Positions 1 through 6,465 of a stretch of 45,992 bases of DNA are shown piece after piece (within the stretch, counting starts at the first letter, position 1; each line of letters opens with the position of its first letter). The DNA is from an uncultured Oscillibacter sp. (lineage in GTDB: Bacteria > Bacillota > Clostridia > Oscillospirales > Oscillospiraceae). Where the stretch lies: positions 1-45,992 of the forward strand of contig CANDBG010000018.1 in assembly GCA_947382875.1 (NCBI GenBank), in the 5' to 3' direction. The notes below the pieces were generated by a model that searched no databases, was not told the DNA's origin, and saw only the letters and a list, made by a program, of their open reading frames with translations. Position numbers and translations under genes: made by a program.

Positions 1-1
1 C

Positions 2-313
2 GTCAGCTCCACGGAGATGATGGACGCCTTTGAGGAGCCGGTGGAGCGCATTATGGAGGCGATTCACTCCGTTTTGGAACGGACGCCCCCTGAACTGGTG
101 GCGGACGTGTCCACCAACGGCATTGTCATGACCGGCGGCGGAAGCCTCGTGGACGGCTTCGACAAGCTGGTAACGGCCCGGACCGGCATTCATACCATGA
201 TTGCAGAGGACGCCATTTCCTGCGTGGCTCTGGGAACCGGCAAAAGCCTGGAATCCCTCAACAATATGCAGGACGGCACCATGAACCTCAGCCGCCGCAA
301 GCAAATGAACTAA
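2..313 (+). CDS. mreB: MreB/Mbl-type rod-shape actin homologue, C-terminal part
   Basis: Only the last 103 residues lie in the window; the reading frame is open to the left edge, so the start is outside. MreB-family proteins are bacterial actins that polymerise under the membrane and guide lateral wall synthesis. The fragment shows the C-terminal actin-fold hallmark, a run ending in a TGGGSLVDGF phosphate/adenosine-binding loop, followed by the usual CVALGTGKSLE segment and a short charged tail. Which paralogue (MreB, Mbl or MreBH) cannot be decided from this part. It is the first gene in a plus-strand stretch and is followed 7 bases later by a hairpin that probably ends the transcript. Confidence 0.85.
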   Translation, partial: VSSTEMMDAFEEPVERIMEAIHSVLERTPPELVADVSTNGIVMTGGGSLVDGFDKLVTARTGIHTMIAEDAISCVALGTGKSLESLNNMQDGTMNLSRRKQMN

Positions 314-320
314 GCAACGG

Positions 321-352
321 GAGCCGGATGGAATCTGTCCATCCGGCTCTTA
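321..352 (+). terminator. hairpin after mreB fragment
   Basis: Perfect 12-bp stem, GAGCCGGATGGA (321-332) pairing with TCCATCCGGCTC (338-349) around a 5-nt loop, starting just after the stop codon. The downstream T-run is poor (only TT), so termination may be partial, or the hairpin may act as a 3' stabiliser. Confidence 0.6.
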
Positions 353-395
353 GAGCGATGCACCGTGCGCGGCGAAACACAGAAAGGTCAAATTT

Positions 396-1424
396 ATGCA
401 TATTTACTCAACCGGGCAGTGGGTACTGCTCTTTTTCTTCTACTGCTTCTGCGGCTGGATTTGGGAATCCTGTTATGTCTCCGTCCGGCAGAAGCAGTGG
501 GTTAACCGGGGCTTTCTCCAAGGCCCGCTGCTGCCGATTTACGGTTCCGGCGCAATCATTATTTTGCTGGCAACTATTCCCGTCGAAGACGATCTGCGGC
601 TGGTGTACTTGTTCGGCATGATCGCCGCCACAGCGTTGGAATATGCCACCGGCGCGGTCATGGAGCGGCTGTTCAAGGTCCGTTACTGGGATTATTCCAA
701 TCAACGGTGGAATCTGAATGGACATATTTGCCTCAGCAGCTCCATTGCCTGGGGGTTTTTCTCGATTCTGATGGTACGATTCATTCACCCGCCCATTGCC
801 CGGCTGCTCATTTGCGTACCCGCCTGGTGCGTGGACCCGCTGGCGCTGGCCCTGACCGCCGCTTTTACCGTGGACGCCGTACGTTCTGTTCAGGCGGCGC
901 TGGACCTGCGGGATGTTCTTGGCAGGCTGACGGAAGAAAACGAAGCGCTGCGCCGTCTTTCCAGACGGGCGGAGGTCTACGCGGCTTTTGCCAATGACGA
1001 TCTTCAGCGGTTCCGGGAACGGACGGAACTCGAAAAGCGTCTGCTTCAGCAGCGCATTGATACGGAGCTTTCGGAACAGCGGCAGGCCCGTGCGGAGCGT
1101 CAGGCGGAACGCAAGGCGCGTGCAGAGGCGGCCGCGGCTCGCTACAAGGCGGCAAAGCTGGATATTCTGGAAACCGTTTCCGACGCCCTCGCCGCCTGCC
1201 GGGACCACCTGGACAGTCTGCCGGATATGACGTCCGAAAGACTGGAAGTCCGCCGGGCTGAGCTGGCCGAAATCATTCAGCATGTGCAGGAACGTCAGGC
1301 GATGATCCGGAACCGTCCGGCTAATGTCTATCACCGGTCCCTGCGCATTCTGCGGGGCAACCCGACCGCCACCGTCCGGGAAGACCTCAGGGAAGCGTTG
1401 GAAACCCTGCGTAATCTGAAATAA
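396..1424 (+). CDS. PF06541-type (putative ABC-transporter type IV, CmpB-like) membrane protein with coiled-coil tail
   Basis: 342 residues. The first ~165 residues are strongly hydrophobic, with about five predicted membrane segments, and carry the GWIWES, GFLQGP and EYATG/WDYS motifs typical of the clostridial 'putative ABC-transporter type IV' family (PF06541), whose function is not established. Residues ~170-340 are a long charged region rich in Arg, Glu, Gln and Ala (many ERQAER-like repeats) that should form cytoplasmic coiled coil; most family members I know are shorter. The ATG is preceded by an AAAGGT ribosome site 7 bases away. It is separated from mreB by a hairpin and followed by a strong bidirectional terminator, so it is probably monocistronic or in weak read-through from mreB. 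The transport role is only a family label; no ATPase gene is adjacent. Confidence 0.75.
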   Translation: MHIYSTGQWVLLFFFYCFCGWIWESCYVSVRQKQWVNRGFLQGPLLPIYGSGAIIILLATIPVEDDLRLVYLFGMIAATALEYATGAVMERLFKVRYWDYSNQRWNLNGHICLSSSIAWGFFSILMVRFIHPPIARLLICVPAWCVDPLALALTAAFTVDAVRSVQAALDLRDVLGRLTEENEALRRLSRRAEVYAAFANDDLQRFRERTELEKRLLQQRIDTELSEQRQARAERQAERKARAEAAAARYKAAKLDILETVSDALAACRDHLDSLPDMTSERLEVRRAELAEIIQHVQERQAMIRNRPANVYHRSLRILRGNPTATVREDLREALETLRNLK

Positions 1425-1426
1425 GC

Positions 1427-1475
1427 CTCAAAAAACGGCAAAGCCGGGCGGAGCGGTTCTCCACCCGGCTTTTTC
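1427..1475. terminator. bidirectional terminator between the PF06541 gene and ksgA
   Basis: AAGCCGGGCGGAG (1441-1453) pairs with CTCCACCCGGCTT (1459-1471), one mismatch, 5-nt loop, followed by TTTT on the plus strand. On the minus strand a T6 run lies a few bases beyond the stem (A-run 1430-1435). The two genes converge here and can share it. Confidence 0.85.
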
Positions 1476-2325
1476 ACTTCTTTAACACCATCGCCAAACG
1501 GGAAAAATCGTCCAGCGTCAGGCGTTCGCCGCGGACCGACTCCGGCAGTCCGCAGGCTTCCAGAGCCGCTTGCACATCTGCCTTTTCGCAGTCCGGCAGC
1601 GCGGCGGTCAGACTGTTGGCAAGGGTCTTGCGGCGAAGGAAAAACGCGCCTTGAATGACCCGGAAGAAAAATGCTTCGTCCTCCACATCCACGGCGGGCC
1701 GCTCCCGCCGGATGCACCGCAGCACGGCCGACGTCACCTTTGGACGAGGTTGGAAACGGTCCGGCGGCACGTCGAACAGGACCTCCGTTTTCATGTGGTA
1801 CTGTAAAAAGAACGTAAACGCACCGCCGCCGCCGGAGCCCTGGGGCGCAGCCAACCGTTGGGCAACTTCCTTTTGAAGCAATACCGTAATACTCCCGAAG
1901 CAAGGCGTCTCCACCAGACGCGTCAGGACAGGGGTCGTAATGTTATAGGGCAGGTTTGCACAGACAAGAGGCCGCAAGCCCTCAAATTTTTCCGCCGCCA
2001 ATGCGGACAGGTCCAGACGCAGAACGTCGGCGCTGAGGATTTCCACGTTTGGATAAGGGGCCATGGATTCCGCCAGCACCGGCAATAACGCCTTGTCCAG
2101 CTCCACGGAGACCACCTTTCCGGCCCGCCGGGCCAGCTCTGCCGTCAGGCAGCCCGCGCCGGGTCCGATTTCCAGAACGCCGCAGTCCGTCCCCGCGCCC
2201 GAAGACGCGGCAATGTCCGCCGGTACCTGCGGGTCAATCAGGAAGTTTTGGCCCATGGACTTTGAAAAGTGAAAGCCGTGACGGGTCAGGAGCGCCCGCA
2301 GCTCGTTCCAATCGCAGAGATTCAT
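1474..2325 (-). CDS. rsmA/ksgA: 16S rRNA (adenine(1518)-N(6)/adenine(1519)-N(6))-dimethyltransferase
   Basis: 283 residues, normal length. KsgA dimethylates two adjacent adenines in the 3' terminal helix of 16S rRNA with S-adenosylmethionine during late small-subunit assembly. Visible: GQNFL near residue 25, the SAM-binding loop EIGPGAG at 52-58, and the catalytic NLPYNI at 124-129, then the PRPKVTS segment and a C-terminal helical domain. The segment after LLQKEVAQRL is glycine-rich (GSGGGG), a local variation of a usually conserved stretch. The start ATG overlaps the stop of the upstream FrhB-like gene by 4 bases (ATGA), so it is translationally coupled and is the last gene of the ior operon. 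That linkage with indolepyruvate oxidoreductase looks like operon accretion rather than a shared pathway. Confidence 0.97.
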   Translation of the reverse strand: MNLCDWNELRALLTRHGFHFSKSMGQNFLIDPQVPADIAASSGAGTDCGVLEIGPGAGCLTAELARRAGKVVSVELDKALLPVLAESMAPYPNVEILSADVLRLDLSALAAEKFEGLRPLVCANLPYNITTPVLTRLVETPCFGSITVLLQKEVAQRLAAPQGSGGGGAFTFFLQYHMKTEVLFDVPPDRFQPRPKVTSAVLRCIRRERPAVDVEDEAFFFRVIQGAFFLRRKTLANSLTAALPDCEKADVQAALEACGLPESVRGERLTLDDFSRLAMVLKK

Positions 2326-3395
2326 AGTTCCTCCGAACGTTGACGCAGAAGTTCGCCGCCGGTTCGCTTTTTGCCCAGAGACGCGGCCTTGAGCTTGTCC
2401 AGCGCACCCTCTGGAGTATCTTCAAATTCCAGCACGCCTTTTTTACGCGCCAATTCCAGCAGCTCCATTCCCTTTTCCGACCGTACAATCACCTGGTTCC
2501 AGCCCTTGTCTGTCTCCCAGCCGGAGGCGCTTCGTGCGCCGCCGATGGAGAGGTCTGCAAATTCAGCGGTCATGTCGGTGCAGTACCGGCAGCCGGAACG
2601 TACCAGGGGCGTCACCTCGTCCAGATTTACGGAAACCGTTTCGCCGCTGTTCGTTTGCAGTTCCAGAGCGTGGTACTTGCTGGGCGGAATGTCCATATGG
2701 ATTAACGAAGCGCCGTTGAGATGTTTTTCGGTCAGATTTTTCAGGCCATCCCAGTCCAGGCCCCACCCGCAGAACAGACCAAATACCATTCCAATATTAT
2801 CCGCATGGTGATCGTTCTCCGGCAGAGGCTTCGCTTTCATCTTGTAGACCGCCAGGGTCTTGCAGGGCGTGCCCACTACGCCGATTTTTTGATACCGATT
2901 CTCTTGCAGCGCCCGGTTCAGCACGGCCAGCGTCGGCGGCACCTGAAAACTGCTTCCCGCGCAGGCGCGGACTTCCTTTGACGTTGTGGCAAGCACGCCC
3001 TCCGGTTCCAGTCCGCCCCGGGAGCGGGTGAGGACTGCTGCATCAATGAACCCCTCCTGCAAGGCCAGTTCCACCAACGCCGTCATGGTTCCGCCGTGCT
3101 GCGCGCCGCGGCGAATGCCGGACTCTGCCGCCCGTGTCCGGTAAAGGCCCAGAAACGGCCCGATTTCCGGCAGAATGGTTTCCGTCGGGAAAAAGCGGCT
3201 TTGCAAGGCATTTAAGTCCGTGGGCATCCGCGGGCAAAATTGCTGGCAGCGTCCGTCTTTGCGTTCGCAGTCGAAATAACAAACCGTCCGGCCCTCTGCG
3301 GAACCCCAGTAGGGGCACAGCCCCTGACACGCGCCGCAGCCTGTGCAGAGTCCGGGACGGATAACCTGGGTGTCCAGGGCAATCGTACTAAGCAT
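2322..3395 (-). CDS. FrhB-like iron-sulfur flavoprotein (coenzyme F420 hydrogenase/dehydrogenase beta-subunit family)
   Basis: 357 residues from the ATG at 3395, chosen because AAGGAGGG lies 7 bases upstream; an in-frame ATG 45 bases earlier lacks a good site and would run into the preceding gene. The N-terminus has a ferredoxin motif (C17, C20, C23, C27-P) and a second cysteine set (C39, C43, C50, C54-P). The body has the FrhB/FdhB N- and C-domain marks: GGTMTAL, GTPCKTLA, and SGCRYC...ADLSIGG. Family members move electrons between ferredoxin-type clusters and a flavin; many bacteria that encode them make no F420, so the true partner is unknown. It sits in the iorA-iorB-small-gene cluster and overlaps ksgA, which suggests it serves as electron carrier or acceptor for the oxidoreductase (inference). 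Confidence 0.85.
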   Translation of the reverse strand: MLSTIALDTQVIRPGLCTGCGACQGLCPYWGSAEGRTVCYFDCERKDGRCQQFCPRMPTDLNALQSRFFPTETILPEIGPFLGLYRTRAAESGIRRGAQHGGTMTALVELALQEGFIDAAVLTRSRGGLEPEGVLATTSKEVRACAGSSFQVPPTLAVLNRALQENRYQKIGVVGTPCKTLAVYKMKAKPLPENDHHADNIGMVFGLFCGWGLDWDGLKNLTEKHLNGASLIHMDIPPSKYHALELQTNSGETVSVNLDEVTPLVRSGCRYCTDMTAEFADLSIGGARSASGWETDKGWNQVIVRSEKGMELLELARKKGVLEFEDTPEGALDKLKAASLGKKRTGGELLRQRSEEL

Positions 3396-3408
3396 ACTGT
3401 ATCCCTCC

Positions 3409-3666
3409 TTACACCAGTACCATTGGAAATTGGAATACATCCAGTTTTATTTCCGCTTGATTGTCTGGTATGTAATCGCCCAGTGTGTGCTTCATTCCGC
3501 ACAAATGTTCCTGGTACAAAAAGCGGTATCCCGGTTTCTGGGGCTTGAGAAATTTTTCCGCATACAGCCGCCCGGTCAGCGCCGAGAACGGCGTCTCCCG
3601 CGGCAGGGAAAGCGTCAGCGTTTCCGGCTGGCCCGGGACATGGAAATGTACTTGAATGACGTCCAT
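3409..3666 (-). CDS. 85-residue beta-grasp (ubiquitin-like) candidate in the ior operon
   Basis: I do not recognise a named family with certainty. The layout suggests a ubiquitin-like beta-grasp: strand (VIQVHFHV), strand (ETLTLSLP), helix (PFSALTGRLYAEKFL), strand (GYRFLYQ), then HTLGDYIPDNQAEIKLDVF, which resembles the 'TLGDY.I.D...I.L' strand-turn-strand of YukD/EsaB-like proteins. There is no C-terminal Gly-Gly and only one cysteine, so neither conjugation nor metal binding is indicated. Its ATG shares one base with the iorB stop (TGATG), so it is translationally coupled to iorB; the FrhB-like gene starts 13 bases beyond its end. This placement makes an accessory or assembly role for the oxidoreductase the first guess. 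Codon use looks like its neighbours. Confidence 0.75.
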   Translation of the reverse strand: MDVIQVHFHVPGQPETLTLSLPRETPFSALTGRLYAEKFLKPQKPGYRFLYQEHLCGMKHTLGDYIPDNQAEIKLDVFQFPMVLV

Positions 3667-4292
3667 CAGGCGTCCCCTCCTTTTTCGACGGACTCACAGC
3701 CTCGCGCAAAGGCTTTTTGGTTCAGCTCCAGAACGGGTCCCCGGAACCGCTGGGAGAGAATGGCTTCCAAATCCTCCCGGCTCAGGGGCGCGCCGGGGAG
3801 CTGGGTAAACGCGCCTAAAAGCGCAATGTTGGCGGCGCGGGCGTCTCCCGCGTCCATGGCGATCTGTGCCGCCGGGACGGCATACGCCGCCGCTGAAAGC
3901 GCGTGAATTGCCGCGGTGATTTCGTCCAGGCCGGGGTAGTTCCGGCTCCCCTGCAGCACGCCTGACGGGTAAACGGGCCGCGGGTCGTAGACGATGGTCG
4001 AATCCGGGTTTGCATATTTGCGGGCAATCCGCAGGGTTTCCAATGGCTCAAAGCCGATGATCAGCTGCGCCTCGCCGGAGGGAATCAATACGCTCAATTC
4101 CTGCGTTTCGGAAACCCGTACATGGCTCATGACGGACCCGCCCCGCTGGGAAGCGCCGTAGGTTTCGCCGATGGCCACATGATAACCGCGGCTGGTCATG
4201 GCGCTGCCCAGAACCTCGGAGGCCAATACGTTGCCCTGCCCGCCAATGCCGCAGACAACGATATTCAGCGGGTCAAATTTCAGTTTTTTCAT
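3666..4292 (-). CDS. iorB: indolepyruvate:ferredoxin oxidoreductase, beta subunit
   Basis: 208 residues from the ATG at 4292, which overlaps the iorA stop by 4 bases and has GGAG 4 bases upstream. It is the POR-gamma-type subunit (PF01558) of the enzyme that oxidatively decarboxylates indole-3-pyruvate and other aryl pyruvates to acyl-CoA with ferredoxin as acceptor. Seen: the N-terminal glycine-rich GIGGQG loop near residue 15, ETYGASQRGGSV, and the PSGEAQLIIGFEPLE segment typical of this family. Transcribed directly after iorA; the small beta-grasp gene follows with a one-base overlap. Confidence 0.95.
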   Translation of the reverse strand: MKKLKFDPLNIVVCGIGGQGNVLASEVLGSAMTSRGYHVAIGETYGASQRGGSVMSHVRVSETQELSVLIPSGEAQLIIGFEPLETLRIARKYANPDSTIVYDPRPVYPSGVLQGSRNYPGLDEITAAIHALSAAAYAVPAAQIAMDAGDARAANIALLGAFTQLPGAPLSREDLEAILSQRFRGPVLELNQKAFARGCESVEKGGDA

Positions 4293-6175
4293 TTCTCCGC
4301 ACCGCCTTCCACCTGAATCGCTCCGCTGGGACAGAGCTTCGCGCACACGCCGCAGCCCACACAGGTTACAGGGTCAATGAACGCCTTATTTGCTTTGAAA
4401 TCCCAGGTGTTGCCGGGACAGCCCCAAACCCTGCTGCAAAATTTGTCACACCCGCAGCCGTCCCCGAGGCACTTGTCCTGGTCCACCCAAACACGAACCG
4501 GCCGTTTTTGCTCCTTGGCCTTGAGGGTCGCGCAGAGCTGACGCATAATCAATACGTTCATGCCCGTTTTTTGCAGAAGCCTCCGCAGAACCTTTTCCGA
4601 TTCTACCACGTCAAAGGGGTCGGCGGTTTCCACGGAACAGCCGACGGCATCCAGAATTTTCGGAATGTCCATCGGCTTGACCGAACGGCCCATCGCCGTC
4701 AAGCCGGTGCCGGGGTGGGGCTGGAAGCCGGTCATAGCCGTGGCGGAGTTATCCAGAACGATGAGAAGCATATTGGCCTGATGATAAGCAGCGTTTACCA
4801 GTCCAGGCAGAATTGTATGGAAGAATGTGGAATCTCCGCAGACGGTGACTACCTTTTGATTCAGGCCGTAGTTGGTGAGCTGTCCCAGGCCCTCGGCTAC
4901 GTTGATGCCGGAGCCCATGCAGTTGCAGACCTGAAAGCCGTATTGTCCGGCGGCCTGTCCGGCCATAAAATAACACCCGATATCACCAACCACAATACCA
5001 GGATTTTTCTCCTGCCGGAGCGCCTTTTTCAACAGGAAAAAAGTGGCCCGGTGCGGACAGCCCGCACAGAAGGTCATTTCCCGTTCCGGCAAATCCAGTT
5101 CCATTTCCGGCACGGTTTTCTCCGGCAGCGCCGCGCCCGTCAGAGCCGAAACCGCAGCGGTTACATTGTCCGGGTCCAGCTCGCCGGTCTGGGGAATGCC
5201 TGCACCGGAACGGTCTAAGAAGGTAATGGAGAGCTGATGTTTCCCGGCAAGGGCTTCCAGGTTTTGTTCCAGGAACGGGTCGACTTCCTCCAAAACCAAA
5301 ACTTTTTCCGCACAGCGCAGCCGCTCCAAAACGGCGGTTTCCGGAACCGGCCAGAGGGTGCCCAGGCTCAAAAGACCGGTTTCCTCCTCCACGTCCAGAC
5401 GCCGCACAGCCTCCTGTGCGTAGAGGCGTCCCGCGCCGCTGGCGACAATGAGCTGCTTCGCCTGTTCCGGACCGCTGTAATGGTTGTAGCCGGAGGTTTC
5501 AAATTCCTGTCGGGCGGCTTCCAGCTTTTCCAGGGCGGGAGCGTGCATATAACAAACACAAACCATCCGGTCCCACTCCCGTACCGGCTGAAGGGGCCGC
5601 GGCTGTTCGGGCAGCGGTCCAAGGACCACATTGCCCCGGCCATGACAGACGCGGGTCGTCACCCGTACCAGCACCAGTTGTCCCAGTTCTTCCGAAAGCT
5701 GAAAGGCGTAGGGAATCATATCCTTGGTTTCCTGCATGGTCGTGGGCTCCAGCAGGGGAATTCCCGCTGAAACCGCCTGCCAGCGGGAATCAAATTCGTT
5801 GGTGCTGGAATGTGCGCTGGGGTCGTCGGAGGTGACAACCACCAGGCCGCCCTTGACGCCGTGCTGGGCAGCGCAGTGGAGGGCGTCGGCGGTGCACAGC
5901 AAGCCGTTCTGCTTGACAATGCAAAGCGCGCGGCCTCCCGCAAAGGAAGCCCCGATACACGCCTGCAATGCGCAGACTTCGTTAGTCGACCACTCTGCGT
6001 AAAAATTCCGTTCCCCGGCGATTTTCCCGAGCATTCCCAGCACCTGGGAGGACGGCGAGCCCGGGTACGACGCGGCAAAGTGAATGCCGGCCTCCACCGC
6101 GCCCCGTACGAGAGCCTCGTTGCCCTGCATCAGACAAACCTGACCGGGCGTGTTGGCCGTCATGGTCCATTCCAT
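4289..6175 (-). CDS. iorA: indolepyruvate:ferredoxin oxidoreductase, alpha subunit
   Basis: 628 residues, normal length. IorA carries the pyrimidine and pyrophosphate thiamine-diphosphate domains and the clusters that pass electrons to ferredoxin; it works with IorB in anaerobic aromatic amino acid breakdown. Seen: SYPGSPSS near 37-43, FCAGCPHR at 369-376, GDIGCY at 397-402, the TPP/Mg site GDST (447-450) with DNSATAMTG (475-483), and two cysteine sets at the C-terminus: C569, C574, C576, C580, C586-P and C605, C608, C611, C615-P. The first set has the expanded spacing I associate with clostridial IorA. The start at 6175 has AAGGTGA upstream; an ATG four codons later is an alternative. First gene of the operon, behind the promoter at 6242-6269. 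Confidence 0.96.
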   Translation of the reverse strand: MEWTMTANTPGQVCLMQGNEALVRGAVEAGIHFAASYPGSPSSQVLGMLGKIAGERNFYAEWSTNEVCALQACIGASFAGGRALCIVKQNGLLCTADALHCAAQHGVKGGLVVVTSDDPSAHSSTNEFDSRWQAVSAGIPLLEPTTMQETKDMIPYAFQLSEELGQLVLVRVTTRVCHGRGNVVLGPLPEQPRPLQPVREWDRMVCVCYMHAPALEKLEAARQEFETSGYNHYSGPEQAKQLIVASGAGRLYAQEAVRRLDVEEETGLLSLGTLWPVPETAVLERLRCAEKVLVLEEVDPFLEQNLEALAGKHQLSITFLDRSGAGIPQTGELDPDNVTAAVSALTGAALPEKTVPEMELDLPEREMTFCAGCPHRATFFLLKKALRQEKNPGIVVGDIGCYFMAGQAAGQYGFQVCNCMGSGINVAEGLGQLTNYGLNQKVVTVCGDSTFFHTILPGLVNAAYHQANMLLIVLDNSATAMTGFQPHPGTGLTAMGRSVKPMDIPKILDAVGCSVETADPFDVVESEKVLRRLLQKTGMNVLIMRQLCATLKAKEQKRPVRVWVDQDKCLGDGCGCDKFCSRVWGCPGNTWDFKANKAFIDPVTCVGCGVCAKLCPSGAIQVEGGAEK

Positions 6176-6206
6176 AGAAGATCACCTTCTCTTTCCGGTA
6201 AAATTC

Positions 6207-6225
6207 AACGCCGGAAGACGGCGTT
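6207..6225 (-). other. leader hairpin of the ior transcript
   Basis: AACGCCG / CGGCGTT, a perfect 7-bp stem with a 5-nt loop, lies between the ior promoter and the iorA ribosome site. No T-run follows, so it is not a terminator; it may affect mRNA stability. Confidence 0.4.
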
Positions 6226-6241
6226 TCAAGTTCCAGCTTCT

Positions 6242-6269
6242 ATTGTAACAGATTGCACGGGAATTGCAA
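6242..6269 (-). promoter_or_regulatory. sigma-A promoter of the ior operon
   Basis: On the minus strand: -35 TTGCAA (6264-6269), 16-base spacer, -10 TACAAT (6242-6247) preceded by TGT (extended -10). It lies about 65 bases upstream of the iorA start. Confidence 0.75.
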
Positions 6270-6382
6270 GGGCGGCGTCTGGAGGCCGAAAATTGTTGGC
6301 CGTATTTTCCTCGGCGTTTCAAGCCCTGCGGTTTCTGGCCGCAAAATCTCAAAAAGGAAGGCATTCTCTTGAAAACAGGGGC

Positions 6383-6411
6383 TTTACCTCCTTTGCATTT
6401 TCTGTTATACT
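6383..6411 (+). promoter_or_regulatory. sigma-A promoter of recJ
   Basis: -35-like TTTACC (6383-6388), 17-base spacer, -10 TATACT (6406-6411) with TG one base upstream (extended -10). The transcript would start near 6418, about 48 bases before the recJ start. Confidence 0.7.
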
Positions 6412-6465
6412 AAATAAGTTATATTTATTTTACCATGCGCAAAGAGCGCGAGGAGGTTCGACTTT

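Noticed and set aside
569-586. possible CRISPR or tandem repeats anywhere in the window
   Set aside because: No regularly spaced repeats were found on reading; coordinates given are nominal.
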